61,418 nucleotides of DNA from Gammaproteobacteria bacterium (lineage in GTDB: Bacteria > Pseudomonadota > Gammaproteobacteria > UBA6429 > Thiohalophilaceae), in the NCBI GenBank assembly GCA_030148325.1, contig JASBTR010000178.1, positions 1-61,418 of the forward strand, given 5' to 3'. The position numbers and the translations under genes were made by a program. Shown here piece after piece: positions 1 through 7,036 of the stretch (positions are counted from its first letter, which is position 1; the number at the start of each line of letters is the position of its first letter). The notes below the pieces were generated by a model. The model ran no database searches, was not told where the DNA came from, and was given only the letters and a program-made list of their open reading frames with translations.

Positions 1-151
1 ATCTTTCATCTATTGTCTGATTTTGGCTAATTTTAGCCCTGCCTGCGTTATTTTTTGCTATCAATGGAGTGCATTGATACGTAAAAAATGCCTTGTCAGG
101 ACTAAAATTTTCTCAAAATCAGCCTAACATCTGAAAGATCAACAGACCCTA
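1..151. repeat. MITE-like element, copy 1 (5' end cut by window edge)
   Basis: This stretch matches 60569..60719 base for base apart from a few substitutions. The complete copy at 60557..60719 shows what is missing here: the left end, which would carry the inverted terminal repeat. The right end TGAAAGATCAACAGACCCTA is present. The left and right arms are imperfectly complementary over nearly the whole length and meet near the centre (TATCAATG and CATTGATA), so the element can fold into one long hairpin. It has no coding capacity. The terminal TA forms part of the TAG stop codon of the adjacent cfa gene on the minus strand. Confidence 0.85.
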
Positions 152-1342
152 GCGTATGGAGCGGTAGTCTTTCTGCTGGCCGCGGTGGGAGAGTACAATC
201 TGCCATAACTGGCCCTGTCCGGATCGGAACAGGCCGGCGCAGACGTGCAGGTAGTATTTCCACATACGGTAGAAACGCTCATCGTAGCGGTTGCGTAATT
301 CAGGCCAGGCGGCGTTGAAGTTTTCCCACCAGGCCATCAGAGTTGGGTCATAGTCGGGGCCGAAATTGTGCCAGTCCTGAATGACAAGATGGGGTTCGAT
401 CTTAGTCGTAATAAGTCGCGCCGAAGGCAGGATGCTGTTGGGAAAGATATAGCGATCGAACCAGGGGTCGTTGTAGCTGACAGTCTCGTAGTCGCCGATG
501 GTGTGCAGAAGAAACAGGCCATCCTCCGCCAGCAGGCGGCGTACAGTATCGAAATAGGTGGCATAGTTTTTCTGACCCACATGCTCGAACATGCCGACAG
601 AGACGATTTTATCGAAACGACCCTGTTGTTCGCGGTAGTCTCTCAGGGCGATCTCTACCGGCAGGCCGGCGCAACGCTCCTGCGCAAACCGCTGTTGTTC
701 GCGTGAAATGGTAATACCCAGCACTTCGACGCCGTAATAGCGGGCTGCATGACTGGCCAGGCCACCCCAGCCGCAGCCGATGTCCAGCAGGCGCTCGCCG
801 GGCTGCAGATCCAGCTTGCGGCAGATAAGTTCCAGCTTGGCCAACTGGGCATCGATGAGGTTATCGGCCTCAGCCCAATAGCCGCAGCTGTAGCTCATGC
901 TGGGGTCAAGCATGGCCTGGTAGATGTCGTTGCCGATATCGTAGTGACGCCTGCCCACCTCATAGGCGCGCTGGCCCATCTGGCGGTTGATGAGGCGGTT
1001 CTGCAGTGTACTGGCGAGGCTGGCGAGCAGCAGGCGCAGGCGGGGCAGGAACCGGATTTCACGGTTGATATCAGCGCGAAACAGACGTTCGAAGAGTTGA
1101 TCTAACTGCGCGGCATCCCACAGGCCATCCATGTAGGCTTCGCCGAAGCCCAGTGAACCCTGGCTGAGGATGCGGTGGTAGGTTGCCGGATCGTATATCT
1201 GGATATCCCAGGGACGATCGCCGTTTAGGTGGATGTCAGCTTTAGCCAGCAGATCAACCAGTATCTGCGGGGCGGTGGCCGGCGCCGGATCGGGTGCACC
1301 GTAAGCCAGGTTGCCATTGATCGGGTGTATATGGTTCATCAT
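149..1342 (-). CDS. cfa: Cyclopropane-fatty-acyl-phospholipid synthase
   Basis: The enzyme transfers a methylene group from S-adenosylmethionine to double bonds of membrane phospholipid acyl chains, hardening the membrane against acid and stationary-phase stress. At 397 residues it is full length for the family. The family motif HYDIGNDIY begins at residue 133, YSCGYW follows near 151, and the SAM-binding loop LLDIGCGWGG is at 185-194; EHVGQKNY lies further on. Two ATGs stand in tandem. AGGAGGG lies only 2 nt before the first and about 5 nt before the second (1339), so the second is the likelier start. The stop codon TAG is shared with the end of a MITE-like element, so the last few codons may have been reshaped by its insertion. 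A TGTCA-N6-type dyad lies about 94 bp upstream. Confidence 0.96.
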   Translation of the reverse strand: MMNHIHPINGNLAYGAPDPAPATAPQILVDLLAKADIHLNGDRPWDIQIYDPATYHRILSQGSLGFGEAYMDGLWDAAQLDQLFERLFRADINREIRFLPRLRLLLASLASTLQNRLINRQMGQRAYEVGRRHYDIGNDIYQAMLDPSMSYSCGYWAEADNLIDAQLAKLELICRKLDLQPGERLLDIGCGWGGLASHAARYYGVEVLGITISREQQRFAQERCAGLPVEIALRDYREQQGRFDKIVSVGMFEHVGQKNYATYFDTVRRLLAEDGLFLLHTIGDYETVSYNDPWFDRYIFPNSILPSARLITTKIEPHLVIQDWHNFGPDYDPTLMAWWENFNAAWPELRNRYDERFYRMWKYYLHVCAGLFRSGQGQLWQIVLSHRGQQKDYRSIR

Positions 1343-1427
1343 GCCCTCCTTGAACAGGTACAGGCTAATTTGCCAGTAACTTACCGGCGATGGCTATGCA
1401 GAATAGCACCAGAAAATATTTTCTGGC

Positions 1428-1443
1428 TGTCACCTGTGAGACA
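1428..1443. promoter_or_regulatory. Crp-family-type dyad upstream of cfa
   Basis: TGTCACCTGTGAGACA keeps the left half-site and the terminal ACA of the consensus TGTCACC-YR-GGTGACA, but the right half is degenerate. It is centred about 94 bp upstream of the cfa start and lies between cfa and the divergent Crp-like fragment. It is one of the weaker members of a nine-site set. Confidence 0.45.
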
Positions 1444-1519
1444 GTGGGTGGCTTCTTGTTGCGCAATTTGGCGGGAGTCTAAATGGTAGTCGTATCGGAA
1501 CTTAAAATGCCCCTGCCTC

Positions 1520-1744
1520 TTGAGTGAGCTGGCGACCGACCTGGCCCTGCATGATACGATGGCCCGCCTGGCTCACCTGATTTTGCACAACTACGAAGAG
1601 AGCAGAGTGAATTCGCGGCGTGATCTGTTGCATGGTCTTTCGCATGAGGAACTGGCGCACATGATCGGTACGGTGCGCGTGGTGGTCAACCGCCTGCTCA
1701 AAGAGTTACGGGAGGAGGGCATTATTGAATCTCTACGGGTTTAA
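1520..1744 (+). pseudogene. C-terminal HTH fragment of a Crp/Fnr-family regulator
   Basis: The 74-residue frame holds only the dimerisation helix and helix-turn-helix of a Crp-family regulator. LATDLALHDTM near its N-terminus is also present in the complete regulator at 41432..42181 (residues 147-157). The HTH is at about residues 40-68, with recognition helix GTVRVVVNRLL. No cyclic-nucleotide-type sensor domain is readable upstream, and the only start is a TTG without a good ribosome binding site. The last codons (ESLRV and the stop) fall inside a dispersed repeat that begins at 1728. A decayed paralogue is the best reading. Expression as a small DNA-binding protein is possible but not supported by a start signal. 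Confidence 0.7.
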
Positions 1745-1885
1745 TTCCCCACAGCTTGCTGTGATTAATATTAACCGCCAAGACGCAAAGGACGCCAAGT
1801 TTTAGCTAAACAATTCCTGGCGTCCTTTGCGTCTTGGCGGTTCAGGTTGTTCCTTTGACTAATACCCCGTAGCTTGCTGCGGGGT
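1728..1885. repeat. Modular hairpin repeat, copy 1
   Basis: A 158-bp repeat related to 38075..38233. Its outer module starts AATCTCTACGGGTTTAATTC and ends near ACCCCGTAGCTTGCTGCGGG. Inside is a 27-bp inverted repeat (1773..1799 and 1816..1842) with one mismatch and a 16-bp loop, built from units like CGCCAAGACGCAAAGGACG. Relative to the second copy, an A-T pair in the stem is replaced there by G-C on both arms. The rest of the 387-bp gap before the next gene holds the dyad at 2038 and no recognised gene. Confidence 0.85.
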
Positions 1886-2037
1886 CGCAAATTCTTATCA
1901 TTACTATTTCTGTGTTTGCTTTTTTGAACAAATGGCTGTTCGCTATCTATGCGTCTGGACCCAGTCAAATTATGAGCATGCCGCTTGATTTATGTTTCAG
2001 TTTTATGAACAAATACGCTGCTTATTATGAGGGTTGC

Positions 2038-2053
2038 TGTAACCTGGGTTGCT
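2038..2053. promoter_or_regulatory. Crp-family-type dyad upstream of the DUF2934/PilZ pair
   Basis: TGTAACCTGGGTTGCT matches the consensus in its left half and in the core ACC-TG-GGT. It is centred about 86 bp before the start at 2132. Confidence 0.45.
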
Positions 2054-2131
2054 GCATAAGCCTCTGTGGAGGGTGAGAATAGCTAGACATTTCTGGTTAT
2101 AGTTACTACAAACTTTAAGAGGAATTAAGCG

Positions 2132-2449
2132 ATGGCAACAAAGAAAAAAGGAGTTGTTGCGAAATCCCCCTCCCGTAAAAAAATTGCGAAGAAAAAAGCG
2201 GTTGCCAAAAAAGCCGTGAGCAGAAAAAAAACTGCAAAAAAAACAGCCGGTAAGAATCCTGCAGTGCGCAAAGCCAGTAATCGAAAAGCCGCTGCTTCAT
2301 CCGTCGGGGCCAGAACCCGCCGGAAAATGATCGCAGAAACGGCCTACTTTCTTTCGCTTCAACGTCGTTCCGAAGAAGGTTCAGCACTGGAAGACTGGTT
2401 GACCGCCGAAGCGCAGGTCGATCAGAAACTCACCAGCCAGAAGGATTAA
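2132..2449 (+). CDS. Lys-rich DUF2934 protein
   Basis: A 105-residue basic protein. Residues 1-60 are a histone-H1-like run of Lys, Ala, Arg and Ser with repeated KKxAxKK patterns, suggesting nucleic-acid binding by a disordered tail. The C-terminal part, with IAETAYFLSLQR followed by ALEDWLTAEAQVD, matches the short DUF2934 domain, whose function is unknown. GAGGAATTAAGCG before the ATG supplies a ribosome binding site. It ends 3 bp before the PilZ gene, so the two are likely cotranscribed. A dyad shared with carbon and stress genes lies upstream. The domain call rests on motif recall; the biochemical role is unknown. Confidence 0.8.
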   Translation: MATKKKGVVAKSPSRKKIAKKKAVAKKAVSRKKTAKKTAGKNPAVRKASNRKAAASSVGARTRRKMIAETAYFLSLQRRSEEGSALEDWLTAEAQVDQKLTSQKD

Positions 2450-2452
2450 ACA

Positions 2453-2752
2453 ATGGAACATCGTTATTTCCCTCGTCGCATCGAAAATTTTAATGTTATT
2501 CTGAAGAGAAAAACCGGTGAAACAATAGATACCCGAGTACTGGATGTCAGTCGAGAAGGTTTGCGGGTCAGTGTAAATAGCCCGTCGATTTGCCCAGGGG
2601 TTATTGTCGATGTCATTATGCCCAGAGACAGGCAGAGCCTGTTTGGCTCGCGTTATCTGCGCGCCTTCGTGGCGCATGCCGAGCCCGGAGCGTTAGGGCT
2701 GTGGCTGATTGATGAGGCAAAGAAATTTGATCGGGCGGCGGCTGGGAATTGA
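2453..2752 (+). CDS. PilZ domain protein
   Basis: A 99-residue single-domain protein. RYFPRR near the N-terminus corresponds to the RxxxR c-di-GMP-binding motif of PilZ domains, and LDVSREGLRV to the second motif (D/NxSxxG). A beta-rich remainder ends in GALGLWLIDEA. PilZ domains sense cyclic di-GMP and switch motility, polysaccharide or other outputs; the target here is not apparent. It lies 3 bp after the DUF2934 gene and is tail-to-tail with the HdeD-like gene. Confidence 0.85.
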   Translation: MEHRYFPRRIENFNVILKRKTGETIDTRVLDVSREGLRVSVNSPSICPGVIVDVIMPRDRQSLFGSRYLRAFVAHAEPGALGLWLIDEAKKFDRAAAGN

Positions 2753-2754
2753 TC

Positions 2755-3303
2755 TTAAAGTTTCCCCGACTTGCGCATAGCCATACCGATAGCCACCAGA
2801 GCGCCGCCATCGAAAAGCAGACTGATGCTGATGTACAGCCCCACCAGCCACATGGAGGTGGCCGGCCAGCCAATCAGGAACAGCAACGCCAGTAAGAGTG
2901 AAACAATGCCATTGAATACCATCCAGCCCCAACCGCTGAGAGGGTGAATCAACTGAGCCAGGGCAAAACTGCCGAAGGCATCCAGGAATAGATAAACCGC
3001 CAGCAGCAGGCCGACGGCCGCGACGCCGGACTGGGGATAAAACAGTATCAGGCTACCGATAATCAACAGCAGGGCCGGTTTGATCCAGTCCATGACATTT
3101 CCTGCATTGTGTTTATAGGTGTGAACGGACCAGATGATGCCGCCTGTGATCAATAGCCCGGCAATGAAGAAAACGGTTCCCAGCGAGACCAGACCGGGCA
3201 GAAAAATACCGGCAGCGCCAAGTACAAGCAAGAGGATGCCTGTGGTCGTGGTGTAAGAACCAAAGTTACCGCTAAGGTTTTCAGCTGCAGGCATGTTAGC
3301 CAT
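2755..3303 (-). CDS. HdeD-like (DUF308) membrane protein
   Basis: 182 residues, almost wholly hydrophobic, with about six predicted membrane segments in paired hairpins (LLLVLGAAGIFLPGLVSLG and similar). This is the layout of HdeD, an inner-membrane protein linked to acid resistance in enterics. A short polar N-terminus precedes the first helix. AGGAGAGAAAA stands just before the ATG. It follows the E1 beta gene by 30 bp on the same strand and is probably the last gene of a pdhA-pdhB-hdeD operon. Molecular function in this family is not established. Confidence 0.82.
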   Translation of the reverse strand: MANMPAAENLSGNFGSYTTTTGILLLVLGAAGIFLPGLVSLGTVFFIAGLLITGGIIWSVHTYKHNAGNVMDWIKPALLLIIGSLILFYPQSGVAAVGLLLAVYLFLDAFGSFALAQLIHPLSGWGWMVFNGIVSLLLALLFLIGWPATSMWLVGLYISISLLFDGGALVAIGMAMRKSGKL

Positions 3304-3333
3304 TTTTTCTCTCCTTCTTGATCTGTAGCTTGT

Positions 3334-4326
3334 TTAAACACGTTTATCCTGTCCAGCCAGTTGCCGGGCGGCATGCACGATGTCGCTTATTTGTGGAATA
3401 CTGCCTGCTTCCAGCTCCCGGTTGAACGGGGTGGGCATGTCCAGTCCAGCGATGCGCACGGGGGCGGCGTCCAGATCAAAGAAGCAGCGTTGGCTCAGGT
3501 TTGCCGCGATCTCTGCACCGGCACCGGCGAAGCGGCAATCTTCTTCCACTATCAGCAGACGATGGGTTTTTTTCAGAGAGGCTGCGCAGGTTTCCCAGTC
3601 AATGGGATTGAGGCTGCGCAGATCGATCACTTCCGCCTGGATGTTATGCGGGTCAAGTTCTTCGGCGGCGGATACGGCCAGATTCGCCATGCGTGAATAA
3701 CCGATGATAGTCAGATCCGTTCCGCTACGACGAATGGCGGCCTGATGAATGGGCGGTGGTTCAGCAGTGAGATCGAGCCGGCCCTTGTCGAAGTACAGCA
3801 GTTCGTGTTCCAGCACGATAATGGGGTCGTCGGTGGCGATAGCCTGGCGCAGTTGCCAGTATGCATCCTGAGGGGTGGCCGGGACGACGATACGCAGTCC
3901 CGGTACATTCATCAGCGTGTGTTCCAGGCGTTGTGAATGCTGGGCGGCCAGTTGTTTTGCCACGCCGCCGGGCATGCGGATCACCAGCGGCATGGGAAAC
4001 TGTCCGCCGGACATAAACGGGATCTTGGCGGCCATGTTGATGATCACATCCAGCGCCAGCAGGGCGAAGTTGACGGTCATGATTTCCACTACCGGGCGCA
4101 TCCCGGTCAATGCTGCGCCCACGCCCAGCCCGGTGAAACCGCCTTCTGAAATCGGTGTGTCACGCACCCGCCATTCGCCGTATTTGGCATACAGGCCTTC
4201 GCTGACCCGGTAGGAACCGCCGTACAGGCCGACATCCTCGCCAAGAATAAACACGAATTCGTCGCGCGCCATTTCAATGTCCAGCGCCTGGTTCAATGCC
4301 TGCCAGAACAACTGTTGTTCAGTCAT
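3334..4326 (-). CDS. pdhB: Pyruvate (2-oxoacid) dehydrogenase E1 component, beta subunit
   Basis: With the alpha subunit it forms the thiamine diphosphate-dependent E1, which decarboxylates pyruvate or a related 2-oxoacid and passes the acyl group to a lipoyl E2. At 330 residues it has the normal length. The N-terminal transketolase-type domain includes FILGEDVGLYGGSYRVSEGL and a conserved AMPLVIR-like stretch. The C-terminal domain has ADLTIIGYSRM-type sequence and ends near residue 320. The ATG at 4326 is preferred over the TTG at 4341 because GGGGAG lies about 8 nt before it. The start overlaps the alpha-subunit stop by 8 bp, which suggests translational coupling. No E2 or E3 gene is in the window. 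Confidence 0.92.
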   Translation of the reverse strand: MTEQQLFWQALNQALDIEMARDEFVFILGEDVGLYGGSYRVSEGLYAKYGEWRVRDTPISEGGFTGLGVGAALTGMRPVVEIMTVNFALLALDVIINMAAKIPFMSGGQFPMPLVIRMPGGVAKQLAAQHSQRLEHTLMNVPGLRIVVPATPQDAYWQLRQAIATDDPIIVLEHELLYFDKGRLDLTAEPPPIHQAAIRRSGTDLTIIGYSRMANLAVSAAEELDPHNIQAEVIDLRSLNPIDWETCAASLKKTHRLLIVEEDCRFAGAGAEIAANLSQRCFFDLDAAPVRIAGLDMPTPFNRELEAGSIPQISDIVHAARQLAGQDKRV

Positions 4327-5389
4327 GGCTGGACTCCCCAATCAGCGTTTCATGTTGGCGGTTGCAATAAAGGCTGGCCCAGGCATCGTCCATTGCCGGT
4401 TGCGGACTTTGTTGGGCAAACTGCACCGCGTCATCGACGACGGCTTCCACCTCCTGTTTGATGCGCTCGATATGTTGTGCGTCAAAATGATCAATGGCGG
4501 ATGGGTGATCGATCAGTTGGGCTATCACATCAGGGCCGGCGGCGGCAATTTCCTCCGATGTGGGATAGCCGAACTCGGCTTCCCTGATCATGGTCTTTAG
4601 CGGATCGCGTTCGGCATAGGCGCTGACTTCCGATCGCGGTCGGTAACTGCCGGGATCGGCCATCGAGTGGCCGCGAAAACGGTAGGTTTCAAATTCCAGT
4701 AGCTGCGGGCCGTTACCGGCACGTATCTGGGCGAGCGCATGCCGGGTTGTATTGTAGACATTGATGACATCCATGCCATCGAGTTTTTCTGCCGGGATGT
4801 TGTAGGCGCAGGCGCGTTTATAGACATCGACTACGGCAGAGTGACGATGAATTTCGGTGCCGATCTGGTAGTGGTTGTTTTCACAGACAAACAGCACAGG
4901 CAGTTTCCAGAGGGCGGCCATGTTCAGCGCTTCGTGAAAGCTGCCCTGGTTGACCGCGCCGTCACCGAAGAAACAGATTGCGACTTCCGGTAGCTGGCGC
5001 AGCGCAATGCTGTAGCCGATACCGGTTGCGACCGGGAAGGTTTCACCGACAATTGCATAGCCGCCCATGAAGCGGCGTTCGCGATCGAACAGGTGCATGG
5101 AACCGCCCATGCCCTTGCAGATGCCATCACGACGTCCGAACAGTTCGGCCATGATCTCGCGAGCGGGTATACCGCGTACCAGTGCATGTACGTGTTCGCG
5201 GTAGGTGGTGACAAGGTAGTCGCCGGGTTCTGTGGCATGAATCACGCCTACCGCAACCGCTTCCTCGCCCGGATACAGGTGTAAAAAACCAGCAATGTTG
5301 CCCTCGCTGTATTCCTGCGCCGCGCGTTCCTCGAATGCGCGCGCCAGCAGCATGTCATATAGAAAACGGCGTAGCGTGTCTCTGTCCAT
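4319..5389 (-). CDS. pdhA: Pyruvate (2-oxoacid) dehydrogenase E1 component, alpha subunit
   Basis: Catalytic partner of the beta subunit. The thiamine diphosphate motif runs from GDGAVNQGSFHEALNMA to the ENN of FVCENN, with the expected spacing. YRFRGHSMADPGSYR is the loop that is phosphorylated in eukaryotic homologues. At 356 residues it is full length. The start at 5389 is chosen over a GTG seven codons upstream because GGAGA lies 8-9 nt before this ATG and the family homology begins here. It leads the pdhA-pdhB-hdeD operon, and a TGTCA-type dyad lies about 139 bp upstream. The substrate could also be acetoin or a branched-chain oxoacid; pyruvate fits best beside PEP synthase and acetate kinase. 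Confidence 0.92.
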   Translation of the reverse strand: MDRDTLRRFLYDMLLARAFEERAAQEYSEGNIAGFLHLYPGEEAVAVGVIHATEPGDYLVTTYREHVHALVRGIPAREIMAELFGRRDGICKGMGGSMHLFDRERRFMGGYAIVGETFPVATGIGYSIALRQLPEVAICFFGDGAVNQGSFHEALNMAALWKLPVLFVCENNHYQIGTEIHRHSAVVDVYKRACAYNIPAEKLDGMDVINVYNTTRHALAQIRAGNGPQLLEFETYRFRGHSMADPGSYRPRSEVSAYAERDPLKTMIREAEFGYPTSEEIAAAGPDVIAQLIDHPSAIDHFDAQHIERIKQEVEAVVDDAVQFAQQSPQPAMDDAWASLYCNRQHETLIGESSHD

Positions 5390-5520
5390 TCTGGTTTGTC
5401 TCCAGCACAAATTTGTCGTACGCCTTTGGTAGTCTGGTCATGGCGTTACGGGCACGCGGGTCGCTCAGCTATCGACAACAGACTGTCGGATAAATTGTGC
5501 ATAAATCACCACAACAGGGA

Positions 5521-5536
5521 TGCAACCTGGGTGACA
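5521..5536. promoter_or_regulatory. Crp-family-type dyad upstream of pdhA
   Basis: TGCAACCTGGGTGACA has a perfect right half-site and core. It is identical to the site at 29374 upstream of the glucan phosphorylase gene. It lies between the aldolase stop and the pdhA start, so pdhA is the only gene it can serve from upstream. Confidence 0.65.
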
Positions 5537-5561
5537 ATTCCGGCAGCCTGCCTGAGTGTAT

Positions 5562-6584
5562 TCAGGTCGAAGATTCCATCTCTGCCTGGTATTCGCCGAG
5601 CATGGCCAGATGATTCAGGCGCGCGCGTTTAAGCAGGGCCTGTTGCGCGGCAGCCAGATTTTCCTTTTTACCCATCCAGGCCTGCAGTGCCGTTTGTTGC
5701 AGCGCGCGTCCGTAGGAAATGCTCAGGTTCCAGGGCGCGTCCTGTCCCTGCTGGTTGATGGCATTGAGATTCACGGTGGCTTCTTCCGGTCCCTGACCGC
5801 CGGAAAGAAAATTGATGCTCGGCACCGCCGCTGGCACCGTGCGTTTCAGCACCTTCAGTGTCGCCGCCGCCACCTCATCTGCTTCGGCTCGGCGACAGTC
5901 CTTGCCGGGCAGGACCATATTGGGTTTCAGGATCATCAGTTCCAGTACAACATGATGCCGGTGCAGGGCATGGAATACAGCGTGCTGGACGGCTTCGGTA
6001 ACTTCAGCATGACGATCGATATCGTGGCTGCCATCCATTAATACTTCCGGCTCGACAATCGGCACGACTCCTTCGGCCTGGCAGACGGCGGCATAACGGG
6101 CCAGCATTTCGGCGTTGGCTTCGATGCCGTGTTGTGTCGGTGCGTGTTTTTCGATGGTGTAGACCTCGCGCCACTTGGCGAAGCGCGCGCCCTGTTCCTT
6201 ATAGGTTTGCAGCCGTTTGGCCAGGCCATCGAGGCCCTGGGTGATCAGATCACCGGGTGACAGGGCCAACGGGATCTTGCCCTTGTCGACCTTGATACCG
6301 GGAACAATTTTTTGCGCCCAGGCCGCCTGTGGAATGCTTTGTCCGCTATCGGTTTTTTGCGCCAGGGTTTCTTCAAACAGAATGATACCGCTGATGTATT
6401 TGCCCAGTTCATCCGTGGTGACCAGCAGGCTGCGCCAGGCGCGCCGGTTTTCTTCGGTGGATTCGACATCGATGGCCTTGAAGCGTTTGGCGATAGTGGG
6501 GGAGCTTTCATCGGCAGCGAGTATGCCTCGGCCTTTTTGCACCATGTCTCTAATCGTGCTTTCAAGTTCGTTTGCGTATTCCAT
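5562..6584 (-). CDS. Fructose-bisphosphate aldolase, class I
   Basis: Interconverts fructose 1,6-bisphosphate with glyceraldehyde 3-phosphate and dihydroxyacetone phosphate through a Schiff base. GILAADESSPTIAKR near residue 19 is the family N-terminal motif. EPEVLMDGSHD precedes LMILKPNMVLPG, whose Lys is the Schiff-base residue, and SGGQGPEEATVNLNA follows. The 340 residues are the normal length. AGGAGG lies 6 nt before the ATG. The start overlaps the end of the broken phosphoglycerate mutase frame by about 22 bp, so the gene sits at the end of a ppsA-eno-(gpm)-fba series that looks gluconeogenic. Confidence 0.95.
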   Translation of the reverse strand: MEYANELESTIRDMVQKGRGILAADESSPTIAKRFKAIDVESTEENRRAWRSLLVTTDELGKYISGIILFEETLAQKTDSGQSIPQAAWAQKIVPGIKVDKGKIPLALSPGDLITQGLDGLAKRLQTYKEQGARFAKWREVYTIEKHAPTQHGIEANAEMLARYAAVCQAEGVVPIVEPEVLMDGSHDIDRHAEVTEAVQHAVFHALHRHHVVLELMILKPNMVLPGKDCRRAEADEVAAATLKVLKRTVPAAVPSINFLSGGQGPEEATVNLNAINQQGQDAPWNLSISYGRALQQTALQAWMGKKENLAAAQQALLKRARLNHLAMLGEYQAEMESST

Positions 6585-7033
6585 GTCCTGCCTCCTGTTT
6601 TAGCGTGTTGAGTTTTTTGAATCGTTCTTGGTTGAGTATGTGTTTCTCCAGAATCTGCATGTGCTTATCGAGTTCATATATATGGGGGGCGCCGGTCTTC
6701 AATTCATAGCCCAGGATCTGCATTGCTGTCATTTTTTCAAGCTGCATAATGATGGCGCGCCTTGAAGTGCTCGTACCACTCACGGCCGGTTTCATGGACA
6801 CGCAGATAATGGTTGCAGTGGCGATTCTGTCTGAGGACTTCATAGAGGGTATCCTGGGCTCGCAGCAGGCTCGAGGTGAAAGCCAGATCGAAGCGCTGCT
6901 CGGTGAGCAGGGCCGCTGCCTGTTGCGCCTCTTTAACACCCTGCGCGCTGAGGGAAACATCAATCCAGCCGGTGAACCGATTCTGCAGGTTCCAGATCGA
7001 CTGGCCGTGGCGGATCAGCGTCAGGCGTCCCAC
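6562..7033 (-). pseudogene. 2,3-bisphosphoglycerate-dependent phosphoglycerate mutase with internal deletion
   Basis: The frame from GTG 7033 begins as a normal enzyme, with LTLIRHGQSIWNLQNRFTGW holding the phospho-accepting His, and runs to EWYEHF. It then reads into a foreign tail and stops at 6737. The C-terminus of the enzyme, RAIIMQLEKMTAMQILGYEL followed by KTGAPHIYELD, continues in another frame from near 6760. The middle third, including the ERxYG segment and the second catalytic His (AHGNS), is absent. The break therefore combines a deletion of roughly 100 or more codons with a frameshift. The gene starts 3 bp after the enolase stop, keeping the operon layout. The product cannot be an active mutase. 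Confidence 0.85.
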
Positions 7034-7036
7034 AGG

